Positions 7,125-16,284 of a stretch of DNA of 64,000 nucleotides are shown here, one piece after another (the first letter of the stretch is position 1; each line of letters opens with the position of its first letter). The notes beneath the pieces are model-generated. The model was given only the letters and a program-made list of their open reading frames with translations. It did not search any database and was not told where the DNA came from. The translations under genes and the position numbers were made by a program. Source of the stretch: Anaerolineae bacterium (GTDB taxonomy: Bacteria > Chloroflexota > Anaerolineae > Aggregatilineales > Phototrophicaceae); assembly GCA_020849765.1 (NCBI GenBank), contig JADLAY010000024.1, positions 124,001-188,000 of the forward strand. The letters run 5' to 3'.

Positions 7125-8366
7125 ATGCGCCCAAAGAGATTGCTTCTTCTCGTACTCGTCATGCTGGTGCCGCTCAGCTTCGCTTATGCGCAGGATGAGC
7201 CGGTCACGATCAAGTTCTGGCACACCTACAACGAAGTCTCGCCGGAGAATCAGACGCTGGTCGACACGCTGATCCCGCTGTTTCAGGAATCGCACCCGAA
7301 TATCACCGTCGAGTCTGTCCCCTATCCCTATGACGGCTTCCGCCAGGCACTGCTGACGGCAGCCGCGGGCGGCGAAGGGCCGGATCTTGTCCGTCTCGAC
7401 ATCATCTGGTCGCCGGAGTTCGCCGAGCAGGGCATTCTGGCCCAACTCGACACGGCCATGCCCGACTTCCAGGACTACGCCGACGCCGTTTTCCCCGGCC
7501 CGCTTTCGACCAACGGCTACGACGGCCACTACTACGGCCTGCCGCTGGATACGAACACGCGCGTGTTCATCTACAACCCCGGCCTGTATCAGACTGCCGG
7601 TATCGACGGCCCGCCCGCCACGATTGACGACCTGCGCGCGCAGTGCGACGCGATCAAGGCTGCCGGCGAGAGCAACTACGTCTTCAGCGACGGTGGCACG
7701 TCCGGCTGGAACCTGCTGCCCTGGATCTGGAGCTTCGGCGGCGACATCACCGACGCGGACATCACCACGTCGACCGGCTACGTCAACGGCGAGAAGACCG
7801 TTGCCGCGCTCGAATTCCTGCACGAGATGATTTCGAGCGGCTGTTTCTCGGATGGTTTCATCGGCAGCGGCATCGATACGTGGGGCGGCTTCTTCGGCAA
7901 CACGATTGCCTCGATGCTGGAAGGTCCCTGGCTCTACCCGACCGTCGACAGCCAATATCCCGACTTCGAGGTCGGCGCGGCGCTGATGCCCGCGGGCGAG
8001 GGCGGTTCAATCTCGGTCGTCGGTGGCGAGAACGTCGTCATGATGGCGAACTCGGAGCATCCCGAAGAAGCGATGGAATTCCTGCGCTTCACCCAGTCGC
8101 CGGAATACCAGTTGGAGATGTCGAAGGTCGGCCAGTTGACGGTGCTGCCCGCACTGCTGGAAGACGACTACTTCGTCAACCATCCGTACTATCCCATCTT
8201 CCTTGAGCAGTTGCAGTCGGCGCGCGCGCGCACCCCGCATCCGCGCTACACGGACATCGAGACCGTGCTGAGCGATGCCGGACAGTTGATCCTGCGCGGC
8301 GAGATGTCGGCACAGGAAGCGCTGGACGCGGCGGCAGAGGAAATCGACAGCCTGCTGGCCGAATAG
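7125..8366 (+). CDS. Sugar ABC transporter substrate-binding protein (family 1)
   Basis: The 413-residue protein has a signal peptide (MRPKRLLLLVLVMLVPL...) with a likely cut after AYA and no lipobox Cys. The mature part begins QDEPVTIKFWHTYNE, which is typical of maltose/multiple-sugar binding proteins. Later parts include EGPDLVRLDIIWSPEFAEQG and the C-terminal ARTPHPRYTDIE region. AAGGAG (7111-7116) precedes the ATG by eight bases. It acts outside the membrane, delivering a sugar to the two permeases that follow. With GH66 and GH15 downstream, isomaltooligosaccharide is the best guess. Confidence 0.92.
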   Translation: MRPKRLLLLVLVMLVPLSFAYAQDEPVTIKFWHTYNEVSPENQTLVDTLIPLFQESHPNITVESVPYPYDGFRQALLTAAAGGEGPDLVRLDIIWSPEFAEQGILAQLDTAMPDFQDYADAVFPGPLSTNGYDGHYYGLPLDTNTRVFIYNPGLYQTAGIDGPPATIDDLRAQCDAIKAAGESNYVFSDGGTSGWNLLPWIWSFGGDITDADITTSTGYVNGEKTVAALEFLHEMISSGCFSDGFIGSGIDTWGGFFGNTIASMLEGPWLYPTVDSQYPDFEVGAALMPAGEGGSISVVGGENVVMMANSEHPEEAMEFLRFTQSPEYQLEMSKVGQLTVLPALLEDDYFVNHPYYPIFLEQLQSARARTPHPRYTDIETVLSDAGQLILRGEMSAQEALDAAAEEIDSLLAE

Positions 8367-8380
8367 GATCGGGTTATAGT

Positions 8381-8418
8381 GAGGCAGGTGGATTTGCCAC
8401 GGCAAGTCCGCCCGCCTC
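8381..8418 (+). other. Long stem-loop between binding-protein and permease genes
   Basis: An 18-bp stem lies fifteen bases after the binding-protein stop: GAGGCAGGTGGATTTGCC (8381-8398) pairs with 8401-8418 with one A-C mismatch and two G-U pairs. No T-run follows. Such hairpins commonly protect the abundant binding-protein mRNA from 3' decay while allowing lower permease expression. The same arrangement occurs at 27342-27372 and 39527-39560. Confidence 0.65.
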
Positions 8419-8451
8419 GTCTTGAAAAGTGTTCTTGAGAGAGTTTGTGGG

Positions 8452-9414
8452 ATGCACACCGATCTGGCTCGACACTCGACACGCGCGGCGACGTCCGCCC
8501 GCCCGGCCCCCCGGCGCGGACGCCTCTACTATCGTTGGTATGTGCCTTACCTGTTCCTGCTGCCGGGTCTGGCGCTCTACCTGCTGTGGACGGTTTATCC
8601 GCTCGGCTACCAGCTCTTCATCAGCTTCTTCGACTGGCGCATCATTCCTGGCCAGACGAGCGAGTTCATCGGGCTGGCGAACTACCAGCGCGCATTCGGC
8701 GATAACACCTTCTGGCTGGCGATGCGCAACACGTTCGGCTACGTCATCGTCACCGTCATCGGCCAGATGCTGATCGGCCTGGCGCTGGCCTGGATGGTCA
8801 ACCGCGTCTTCGTCGGCAGGCGCTTCTTCCGCGCCGTCTACTACCTGCCGGTCGTCACGTCGTGGGTCGTGGTCAGCTTCCTGTTTCAATATCTGTTCAG
8901 CCCGGACGCCTCCGGTTTGATCAATTTCGTGCTGGTCGACATTCTGCACGTGCTGCCGGAGCCTGTGTCGTGGATGGCGAACGCGAGCAGCGCCTGGATC
9001 GCGATCTACAGCCTCGGCATCTGGAAGGGGATTGGCTGGGCGATGGTGATCTTCCTGGCCGCGCTGCAAGGCATCCCGCCGGAGCTGTATGAGGCGGCGG
9101 CCATCGACGGCGCGGGCGAGTGGCAGCGCTTCGTCGGGCTGACGCTGCCGCTGATCCGGCGCACGGCGCTGTTCGTGCTGATCGCGCTGATCATCGGCGG
9201 CTTCCAGGTCTTCATCTCCGTGCTGCTGATCACCGGCGGCGGGCCGCTGCATCGCACGGAAGTCGCGCTGACTTACATGTACGACCAGGCCTTCGGCAGT
9301 CTGCGCTTCGGCTATGGCGCGGCGCTCAGCTACATCCTCACCATCGTCATCGTGGTGATCAGTTTCGTTCAGATGCGCTTCTTCGGGCGCCGGAACGACA
9401 GCGTGGAGTATTGA
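8452..9414 (+). CDS. Sugar ABC transporter permease (MalF type)
   Basis: The 320-residue integral membrane protein has six predicted helices. The first spans about residues 28-50 (YLFLLPGLALYLLWTVYPLG). The cytoplasmic EAA loop EAAAIDGAGEWQRFVGLTLP contacts the ATPase. ATG 8452 is chosen because the segment starting MHTDLARHSTRAATS is a normal polar N-tail. An in-frame TTG at 8422 would add ten residues. It pairs with the permease that follows after two bases. No ATP-binding subunit is encoded nearby, so a shared MsmK-like ATPase must be supplied from elsewhere. Confidence 0.92.
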   Translation: MHTDLARHSTRAATSARPAPRRGRLYYRWYVPYLFLLPGLALYLLWTVYPLGYQLFISFFDWRIIPGQTSEFIGLANYQRAFGDNTFWLAMRNTFGYVIVTVIGQMLIGLALAWMVNRVFVGRRFFRAVYYLPVVTSWVVVSFLFQYLFSPDASGLINFVLVDILHVLPEPVSWMANASSAWIAIYSLGIWKGIGWAMVIFLAALQGIPPELYEAAAIDGAGEWQRFVGLTLPLIRRTALFVLIALIIGGFQVFISVLLITGGGPLHRTEVALTYMYDQAFGSLRFGYGAALSYILTIVIVVISFVQMRFFGRRNDSVEY

Positions 9415-9416
9415 TC

Positions 9417-10262
9417 ATGCTCGCGACATCCCGCAGCCAACAGCGCACCTTCAATCTGGTCATCCTCGGCATCCTGCTGATCGGCATCGTCATCGTCGCC
9501 ACGCCGATGCTGTACATGGTCTCGACCGCCTTCAAAGGCTCGGCCTACGTCCAGGAGTTCCCGCCGCAGTTCATCCCGAACAATCCAACGCTGGAGAACT
9601 TCCAGGTCGCCTTCAACAGCCGCAACTTCGGGCGCGCCTTCCTCAACAGCGCGTTCGTCGCGCTGAGCACGGCGCTGCTGGTCACGGTGCTGGCGTCGAT
9701 GATGGCCTATTCGTTCGCGCGCTTCGACTTCGCAGGCAAGAACGCCATCTTCTATGTGCTGCTGGCGATGCTGATGGTGCCGGGTGTGGTGCTGATCATC
9801 CCGCAGTTCATCCTGGCGAAGAACCTCGGCCTGCTCAACAGCTTGCCGGGGCTGGTGCTCGTCTATTCCGCCGGGCCGCTCGCCTTCAACACGTTCCTCC
9901 TGCGCGGATTCTTCGAGAATCTGCCGCGTGAACTGGAAGAATCCGCCGTCATCGACGGCGCATCGCCGCTGACGATCTTCGTGCGCGTGATGATGCCGCT
10001 GGCACTGCCCGCCATCAGCACGGTCGCGGTCTTCAGCTTCCTGGGCGCCTGGGACGAGTACGTGCTGGCGCTCAACTTCCTGACCGATGAGTCGCTGCGC
10101 ACGCTGCCGATCGCGATCGCCAACTTCCGCGGCCAGCACGCGACCAACTGGGGGTTGGTCTTCGCCGGGTCGTTGACCGCGGTGCTGCCGACGGTGCTGT
10201 TGTTCATCTTCTTCCAGCGCTATTTCATTCAAGGCCTGACCAGCGGCGCGGTGCGCGGATGA
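9417..10262 (+). CDS. Sugar ABC transporter permease (MalG type)
   Basis: The 281-residue membrane protein has six helices and the EAA-loop sequence ESAVIDGASPLTIFVRVMMP. It ends with the family's YFIQGLTSGAVRG tail. ATG 9417 starts right after the stop of the first permease, and its own stop overlaps the ATG of the GH66 gene (ATGA). This tight packing shows one transcript and coupled translation. It forms the heterodimeric channel with the upstream permease. Confidence 0.92.
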   Translation: MLATSRSQQRTFNLVILGILLIGIVIVATPMLYMVSTAFKGSAYVQEFPPQFIPNNPTLENFQVAFNSRNFGRAFLNSAFVALSTALLVTVLASMMAYSFARFDFAGKNAIFYVLLAMLMVPGVVLIIPQFILAKNLGLLNSLPGLVLVYSAGPLAFNTFLLRGFFENLPRELEESAVIDGASPLTIFVRVMMPLALPAISTVAVFSFLGAWDEYVLALNFLTDESLRTLPIAIANFRGQHATNWGLVFAGSLTAVLPTVLLFIFFQRYFIQGLTSGAVRG

Positions 10263-11944
10263 AACGACTCCTGCTGCTGCTCATCATCGTTTTGCTACGA
10301 GGAGAAATCGTGTACGGCATCAATGTGTCACTCGACGTTGCGCCCGACAAGAGCTTCTATCATCCGGGGGAGAGCGTCCGCCTGCAGGTGTCTGCGTCCG
10401 GCGGCGCGCAGGTCGCGGCGCAGATCACATATCTTGCCGATGTCGTCGCCGAGTTGACGGCCCCCGTCACCGACGGCAGCGCGGAACTGACGTGGACGCC
10501 GCCCGTGACGCCGATGCGCGGCTACGGCGTCGATCTGCGCCTGCTCGATGATGATGGCGCGACGCTGGCGTCGACCTCGACCGCCTTCGACGTGCTCGAT
10601 CACTGGACGCAGGCGCCGCGCTACGGCTTCCTGACCGACTTCCTGCCCAGCCGCGCCGACCCAGCCGAGACGATGGCGCGCGCCGCACGCTATCACCTGA
10701 ACGGCTTGCAGTTCTACGACTGGCAGTATCGGCACGAAACTTTGCTGCCGCCTGAAGGCGCGGATGTTTACGAGGATCTGTTGGGGCGCTCGATGTCGCT
10801 GGAGGTCGTGCGCAGCCTGATCGACGCGGCGCACGAATACAACATCGCCGCCATGCCCTATTCGGCCATCTACGGCGCGTCCGCCTCGTTCTACCGCGAG
10901 CACCCGGACTGGGCGCTGTTCCGCGCGCCGGATCAGCCGTACGAGTTCGGCGACAACTACCTGATGATCATGAACCCTGCGCCGGGGTCGCCGTGGACGG
11001 ATCACCTCCAGGAAGAATATGCGCGCGTGCTCGACGAGACGGCCTTCGACGGCATCCACATCGACCAGTACGGCGCGCCGATGCGCGGGCGCGATGCCGA
11101 CGGCCATCCCGTGCGCCTGGACGAAGCCTTCCCGGCCTTCATCAACACGACGGCGGCGCTCGTCGATGAGAAGCGCGGCGACGACGGGGCGACCATCTTC
11201 AACGCCGTGCGCAACTGGCCGGTTGGGACGGTCGCTTCTGCCGATCAGGACGCCGTCTACATCGAGGTCTGGGAGCCGTATCGCTACTTCCTCGACCTGT
11301 ACCGGATCATCGCGCAGGCGCAGACGCTCGGCCACGGCAAGCCGGTCATCCTGGCGGCCTACATCGCGCCGGAACGAGCGGCCAACGTCCGCCTATCGAC
11401 CGCGCTGATTTTCGCCTCCGGCGGGACGCAGATTCAACTGGGCGAGCCGGGCGCGATGCTGGCCGATCCGTACTTCCCCAACTACGGCAGGATGGACGAG
11501 GCGATGCAGGCGACGATGCAGCGCTACTATGACTTTCTGGTGCGTTACGAGAACGCACTCTCGCTCGGCATGCATGACGTGACGGCGCGCCGCGGTGACG
11601 ACCTGATGATTGAGGGCATCGTCACGCAGACGACGCATTCGCGCGACCGGGTTGCGGTGATCGCCCGCGAAGGTGACAATCGGGAGACGTTCAGCCTGAT
11701 CAATTTGCTTGGCATCGACGGCGAGTACTGGGATGCGCCGCTGGCACAGGCGCCGGTCGCGCAAGAGCATCTGCGCATCCGCCTGACGACGGAGCGCCCG
11801 GTCGCGCGCGTTTATGCCGCCACGCCGGATCAGGCGGACATCAGCGCGCAGGCCGTCCCGTTCACGACGACGGACGACGGGATTGCCTTCATGCTGGATC
11901 GCCTGGATTACTGGAGCATGATTGTCCTGGAGTATGCCTCGTGA
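10259..11944 (+). CDS. Glycoside hydrolase family 66 (dextranase/isomaltooligosaccharide-forming)
   Basis: The 561-residue protein has an N-terminal beta-sandwich (about 20-115) and a GH66 TIM barrel (about 120-450). The nucleophile motif is DGIHIDQYG (Asp269) and the acid/base motif is VYIEVWEP (Glu336). GH66 enzymes cut internal alpha-1,6 glucosidic bonds in dextran or make cyclic isomaltooligosaccharides. The ATG at 10259 overlaps the permease stop and gives a 20-residue hydrophobic leader that could be a signal peptide cut after VYG. However, GAGGAG (10299-10304) sits five bases before an in-frame GTG at 10310 that would skip the leader and give a cytoplasmic enzyme. Location is therefore open. 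The context strongly supports dextran or isomaltose use. Confidence 0.88.
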   Translation: MKRLLLLLIIVLLRGEIVYGINVSLDVAPDKSFYHPGESVRLQVSASGGAQVAAQITYLADVVAELTAPVTDGSAELTWTPPVTPMRGYGVDLRLLDDDGATLASTSTAFDVLDHWTQAPRYGFLTDFLPSRADPAETMARAARYHLNGLQFYDWQYRHETLLPPEGADVYEDLLGRSMSLEVVRSLIDAAHEYNIAAMPYSAIYGASASFYREHPDWALFRAPDQPYEFGDNYLMIMNPAPGSPWTDHLQEEYARVLDETAFDGIHIDQYGAPMRGRDADGHPVRLDEAFPAFINTTAALVDEKRGDDGATIFNAVRNWPVGTVASADQDAVYIEVWEPYRYFLDLYRIIAQAQTLGHGKPVILAAYIAPERAANVRLSTALIFASGGTQIQLGEPGAMLADPYFPNYGRMDEAMQATMQRYYDFLVRYENALSLGMHDVTARRGDDLMIEGIVTQTTHSRDRVAVIAREGDNRETFSLINLLGIDGEYWDAPLAQAPVAQEHLRIRLTTERPVARVYAATPDQADISAQAVPFTTTDDGIAFMLDRLDYWSMIVLEYAS

Positions 11945-13065
11945 GCACGACGACATTGAACCTGCACGACCGCAGCCTCGAGGTCATCCTCGAAAACCAG
12001 CAGCCGGGCGGCGCCTACCTGGCCTGCCCTGTGATGCCCGATTACCAGTTCTCCTGGTTTCGCGACGGCGCTTACATCGCCTACGCGCTCACGCTCGACG
12101 GCGCGCAGATCAGTGCTGCGCGCAACGGCAGCATGGCCGCGCAGTGGGAGAGCGCCTACCGCTTCTTCGCCTGGGGCGCGCGAGCGATCATCCAGCGCGA
12201 GGCGGCGCTCGAACGAGTGATGGCCGCCGTCAGCGCGGGGCAGCAGCCGGATATGCACGACGTGCTCAACGCGCGCTATCTGCCCGACGGCAGCGATGGG
12301 CCGGACGATTGGCCGGAGTTTCAGCTCGACGGCCCCGGCACCTGGCTGTGGTCGCTGCACGAATATGTGCGCGCGACCGGCTTCACGCCGCTTCCCGCCG
12401 AGTGGGAGCACGCCGTGCGCCTCGTCTCGCGCTACCTGGCGATCATGTGGCGGACGCCGTGCTACGACTGCTGGGAAGAGCGCGGCACCGACATCCACAC
12501 GAGCACGCTGGCGGCGATCTGGGGCGGACTCAAGGCGGCGCAGGAATTGGTGCCCGCGCTCGACTATGAAGCCGTGCGCGACGAGATCAAGGCCTTCGTC
12601 CTGCAGAACTGCCTGACGCCGGGCGGCGAACTGGCCAAGTCGGTCGGCGTCGACATGGTCGATGCTAACCTGCTGACCGTGGCAGTGCCGCATGGCCTGT
12701 TCGAGGTGAACGATCCGCTGATGCTGCGCACGCTGGCGCGCATCGAGCACGATCTGGTGGCGCCGTCCGGCGGGGTGCATCGACACGCCGAAGACGTCTA
12801 CTATGGCGGCGGCGCCTGGGTGCTGCTGGGGCTGCATCTGGGCTGGTACTACGCCGAGCTTGGCCAGCGCGCCAAAGCCCGCGAGATCCTGACCTGGGTC
12901 GAAACGCAGGCGGACGCGGCGGGCAATCTGCCGGAGCAGGTCAACACGAGCATGTTCGCGCCCGATCACTACGATCCGTGGGTGGCGCAGCGCGGGCCGA
13001 TCGCCAATCCGCTGTTGTGGACGCACGCCGAGTACATGATCCTTCAGCACAAGTTGGGCGAATAG
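11941..13065 (+). CDS. Glycoside hydrolase family 15-like exo-glucosidase (glucoamylase/glucodextranase)
   Basis: The 374-residue protein has the (alpha/alpha)6-barrel signatures of GH15. These are FSWFRDGAYIAYAL (37-50), CYDCWEERG with the general acid Glu179, and GNLPEQVN near the C-terminus with the candidate general base. There is no signal peptide, so it is cytoplasmic. The start is GTG, overlapping the GH66 stop by four bases. At 374 residues it is only the catalytic domain, shorter than secreted glucoamylases. GH15 enzymes release glucose from non-reducing ends. Here it probably acts on imported isomaltooligosaccharides. Confidence 0.85.
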   Translation: MSTTTLNLHDRSLEVILENQQPGGAYLACPVMPDYQFSWFRDGAYIAYALTLDGAQISAARNGSMAAQWESAYRFFAWGARAIIQREAALERVMAAVSAGQQPDMHDVLNARYLPDGSDGPDDWPEFQLDGPGTWLWSLHEYVRATGFTPLPAEWEHAVRLVSRYLAIMWRTPCYDCWEERGTDIHTSTLAAIWGGLKAAQELVPALDYEAVRDEIKAFVLQNCLTPGGELAKSVGVDMVDANLLTVAVPHGLFEVNDPLMLRTLARIEHDLVAPSGGVHRHAEDVYYGGGAWVLLGLHLGWYYAELGQRAKAREILTWVETQADAAGNLPEQVNTSMFAPDHYDPWVAQRGPIANPLLWTHAEYMILQHKLGE

Positions 13066-13310
13066 ACAAGCTCCACACCTTCGGCGGCGCGTAGCAATTG
13101 ACGGCCAAGTCGCAGTCACCGTAGGCCTCAGGCGCCTCACACTGCAATCGCATACTTCTATTCGAGCCTTGCCGTCGCGCGGATTGGCGGCTGAGTCGCG
13201 CAGAGGTGGCGTCCTGGCCGAGGACGTGCTACGTTATCCTGGGCTGATGCGCTCCTGTGGTGGGGCCGCGACCGATCCAACTTGATTCGATGTCAAACTG
13301 CGAGACGGAT

Positions 13311-15836
13311 ATGGCTAACCAAGATCACACGCAGCTTGCCGGGCTGACTGAAGCTGAAGTGCTCGACCGGCGGCGGCGCGGTCAGGGCAACAACGTTCGC
13401 CTGGATACCAGCCGCTCCTACGCAGACATCATCCGGCACAACGTCCTCAATCTGATTAACATCATCCTGTTCGTGATCGGCGGCGTCATGATCGCCATCG
13501 GGCGCGTCGGCGATGCCGTGACGACCGTCGGGCTGATCATCTTCAACGTCATCATCGGCGTCTACCAGGAAATTCGCGCCAAACGCCAGCTCGACCAGAT
13601 CGCGCTGCTGACTCGGCCCAAGATCACCGTCATGCGCGAGGGGCACGAGAAGACGGTCGATCCCTCTGAGCTGGTCGTCGGCGATGTGATCGTCATGCGC
13701 GCCGGGGATCAGATGGTGGTCGATGGCGTCGTGATCGGCGGTGGCAAAGTCGAGGTCGACGAGTCGATGCTGACCGGCGAGTCGGACTCGATCATCAAGG
13801 CCGCCGGGGACGACATTCTGTCGGGCAGCTTTTGCATCGCCGGGTCTGCCCTTTACGAAGCGACGCGCGTCGGCGAGGAGAGTTTCGCCAACAAGCTGAC
13901 GGCCAACGCGCGCAAATTCGCGATCGCCCACACGCCGCTTCAGCGCGAGATCAACTTCTTGCTCCGGCTGCTGCTGCTGTTGGCGATCTTCATCGGCTCG
14001 ACCATGTTCGTCGGCGCCATCATCTCCGGGCTGCCATTCCTGCGCCAGGTGCAGATGGCGGCTGTCGTCGCCGGGCTGGTGCCGAACGGCCTGTTCTTCA
14101 TGGTCATTCTCGCCTATGCCATGGGCGCACTGCGCATCGTCCAGCGCGGGGCGCTGGTGCAGCAGTCGAACGCCGTCGAGTCGCTCAGCAACGTCACGGT
14201 GCTGTGCACGGATAAGACCGGCACGCTGACGGCCAACAAGATCAACTACCACGACGTCTACCCGGTCGAGATCGAACCGGATCGGCTCAAGCACTTGATC
14301 GGCACTTTCGCGCGCAGTGCCAGCGCCACCAACAAGACGTCAGAGGCGCTGATCGCCGGTCTCGAAGGGGAGAAGCTGACGCCGGTCGACGAAGTGCCGT
14401 TCTCATCGGCGCTCAAGTGGAGTGCGCTGGCCTTCGACCAGGGCGACATGCGCGGCGTCTACGTGCTGGGCGCGCTGTCGATGCTGCAAGATAAGCTCGA
14501 AGTCAGCCAGGATGCCGTGGCGCAGATCGAGCAGTGGTCGGATGCCGGTCTGCGCGTGCTTGTGTTTGCGCATCACGCGGCGGACGTGCCGCTCCACAAT
14601 GCCGCGGGCAAGCCGGAACTGCCCGCGCTGACGCTGCTCGGCGCCGTCAGCCTGAGCGACGAACTGCGCCCGTTTCTCAAAGAGACGATCGCCGGTTTCA
14701 GCGCCAACGGCATCGCCCTCAAGGTCATTTCCGGCGATAACCCGCAGACGGTGGCGGCGCTGGCGCGGCAGGCCGGTTTCGCGGGCGAACTCAAGTATGT
14801 CTCCGGCACCGATCTGGGGAAGATGGACGACGCCCAGTTCGCGCAGGTCGCCGCCGAGACGACGGTCTTCGGGCGCATCACGCCGGATCAGAAGGAGCGG
14901 CTGGTCGATACGCTGCAGCAGCAGGGTCACTACGTGGCCATGATCGGCGATGGCGTCAATGACGTGCTGTCGCTCAAGAAGGCCAACCTCGGCATCGCCA
15001 TGGAGAGCGGCAGCGCGGCAACCCGCGGCGTGGCCGACATGATCCTGATCGGCGACTCGTTCAACGCGCTCCCGGCGGCCTTTAGCGAGGGCCAGCGCAT
15101 CGTCAATGGCATGAAGGACATCCTGCGCCTGTTCCTGACGCGGGTGGCCTACGCCGCGCTGATGATCATCGCGATCGACTTGATCGGCCTCGGCTTCCCC
15201 TTCATTCCCAAGCAAAATTCGCTGCTGGTCGGCATCGGCGTCGGGCTGCCGACGCTGGGGCTGGCCGTATGGGCGCGGCCTGGGCCGGTGCCCAAGCGCG
15301 GGATGCTGCGCGAGATCGCGCGCTTCGTCGTGCCTGCCGCGATGTCGATCTCATTCTTCGGCGTGATCGTGTACGCGCTGGCCTTCACAGTCGGCATCAT
15401 CAATGCGCTGGCGATCAACGTGACGCCGGATACCGTCTCCAGCTTTCAGGAGTACATCGGCATCGACTACACGCTGACCACCGTCACGGCCTATCAGGCG
15501 GAGGTGGCGCATCTGGTCGCGCAGACGGCGCTGACGAGTTTCACCGTCTTCGCCAGCCTGATCCTGGTCGTGTTTGTCGAGCCGCCGATCCAGTTCTTCG
15601 TCGCAGGGGACGAGTTCAGCGGGGACTGGCGCCCGACTCTGCTCGCCATCGGCCTGTTCGTCGTCTACATGATTATCGTCCTGGCCGAGCCGCTGCGCAG
15701 TTTCTTCGAGATGATCGACCTGCCACTGCTGGCTTACGTCGGCCTTGGGGCCATCACCTTGATCTGGATGCTGCTGCTGCGCCGTGCCTGGCGCCATAGC
15801 TGGCTCGAACGCTTCCTGCAGATCGACCGGATGTGA
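13311..15836 (+). CDS. P-type cation-transporting ATPase (CtpE-like)
   Basis: The protein has 841 residues from ATG 13311. Actuator motif MLTGES is at 153-158, and the phosphorylation motif DKTGTLT has Asp301. The hinge GDGVNDVLSLKKANLGIAM is followed by GSAATRGVADMILI, a pattern close to the mycobacterial CtpE calcium-pump group. About ten transmembrane helices are visible. The helix-4 motif reads VPNGL (257-261) where calcium pumps usually have PEGL. No heavy-metal domain or CPx motif is present. Upstream in-frame starts (GTG 13257, ATG 13290) exist but lack a better ribosome site. The 245-bp gap before it shows no clear gene or site. Calcium or another divalent cation is the likely substrate. 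Confidence 0.85.
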   Translation: MANQDHTQLAGLTEAEVLDRRRRGQGNNVRLDTSRSYADIIRHNVLNLINIILFVIGGVMIAIGRVGDAVTTVGLIIFNVIIGVYQEIRAKRQLDQIALLTRPKITVMREGHEKTVDPSELVVGDVIVMRAGDQMVVDGVVIGGGKVEVDESMLTGESDSIIKAAGDDILSGSFCIAGSALYEATRVGEESFANKLTANARKFAIAHTPLQREINFLLRLLLLLAIFIGSTMFVGAIISGLPFLRQVQMAAVVAGLVPNGLFFMVILAYAMGALRIVQRGALVQQSNAVESLSNVTVLCTDKTGTLTANKINYHDVYPVEIEPDRLKHLIGTFARSASATNKTSEALIAGLEGEKLTPVDEVPFSSALKWSALAFDQGDMRGVYVLGALSMLQDKLEVSQDAVAQIEQWSDAGLRVLVFAHHAADVPLHNAAGKPELPALTLLGAVSLSDELRPFLKETIAGFSANGIALKVISGDNPQTVAALARQAGFAGELKYVSGTDLGKMDDAQFAQVAAETTVFGRITPDQKERLVDTLQQQGHYVAMIGDGVNDVLSLKKANLGIAMESGSAATRGVADMILIGDSFNALPAAFSEGQRIVNGMKDILRLFLTRVAYAALMIIAIDLIGLGFPFIPKQNSLLVGIGVGLPTLGLAVWARPGPVPKRGMLREIARFVVPAAMSISFFGVIVYALAFTVGIINALAINVTPDTVSSFQEYIGIDYTLTTVTAYQAEVAHLVAQTALTSFTVFASLILVVFVEPPIQFFVAGDEFSGDWRPTLLAIGLFVVYMIIVLAEPLRSFFEMIDLPLLAYVGLGAITLIWMLLLRRAWRHSWLERFLQIDRM

Positions 15837-16284
15837 GGGCGGGCGTCAGCCGGGCTGATCGCGCCGCGACTCGATCTGGTCGGCGACGGCCGGGATCCGG
15901 AAGCTGTCGACCAGAGAATTGATGTGCGCGGCCAGGGCAGGGCGATCGTTTTCGAGCGTCTGCGCCAGATCGCGCACCGCTGGACCTGGCCGATCGGCCA
16001 GGCATGCGCTGACCGTTCTCCCGGTTCGCAGACCTGTAAACATCACTACAATGGGGCTTCTACAGGTTGATGCATGGTTGAATGCAGGTGACCTTTAGTT
16101 GCGGATCTGTTATAGTAAGTAATAACTTATGCGTGCGTATCGCTGCAATTTACGGCCAGGAAGTCCGTGGATATCTGGCTAGAGAATTCCTCCCCCCATT
16201 CACCGGTGTTGTGCCAGGGGACGCCGCACTGGTGAATGGGGATTTTTACGGTCGGCATCGGCGTTGTGGAATGGGAAGTCTGAC
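15837..16284. other. Intergenic gap without a convincing gene
   Basis: The 448-bp gap between the ATPase and the serine hydrolase holds a 66-codon minus-strand open frame (15846-16046) with no ribosome site or recognised family. A small dyad TAAGT-AATA-ACTTA is at 16116-16129, and the strong stem-loop described separately is at 16194-16241. I see no RNA gene. A local AT-rich patch around 16108-16130 could be the promoter of the downstream gene. Confidence 0.5.
16194..16247 (+). terminator. Terminator-like stem-loop before the serine hydrolase gene
   Basis: CCCCATTCACC (16194-16204) pairs perfectly with GGTGAATGGGG (16231-16241). It extends to 14 of 15 pairs with the inner GGTG/CACT, and ATTTTTA follows. 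A stem followed by a T-run on the plus strand is the form of an intrinsic terminator. Because it lies 38 bp before the next start codon, it could end read-through from upstream or act as an attenuator of the hydrolase gene. Confidence 0.55.

Noticed and set aside
15846..16046. A 66-codon minus-strand ORF after the P-type ATPase
   Set aside because: No ribosome site, no known family and no neighbour on that strand; kept only as a note in the gap description.
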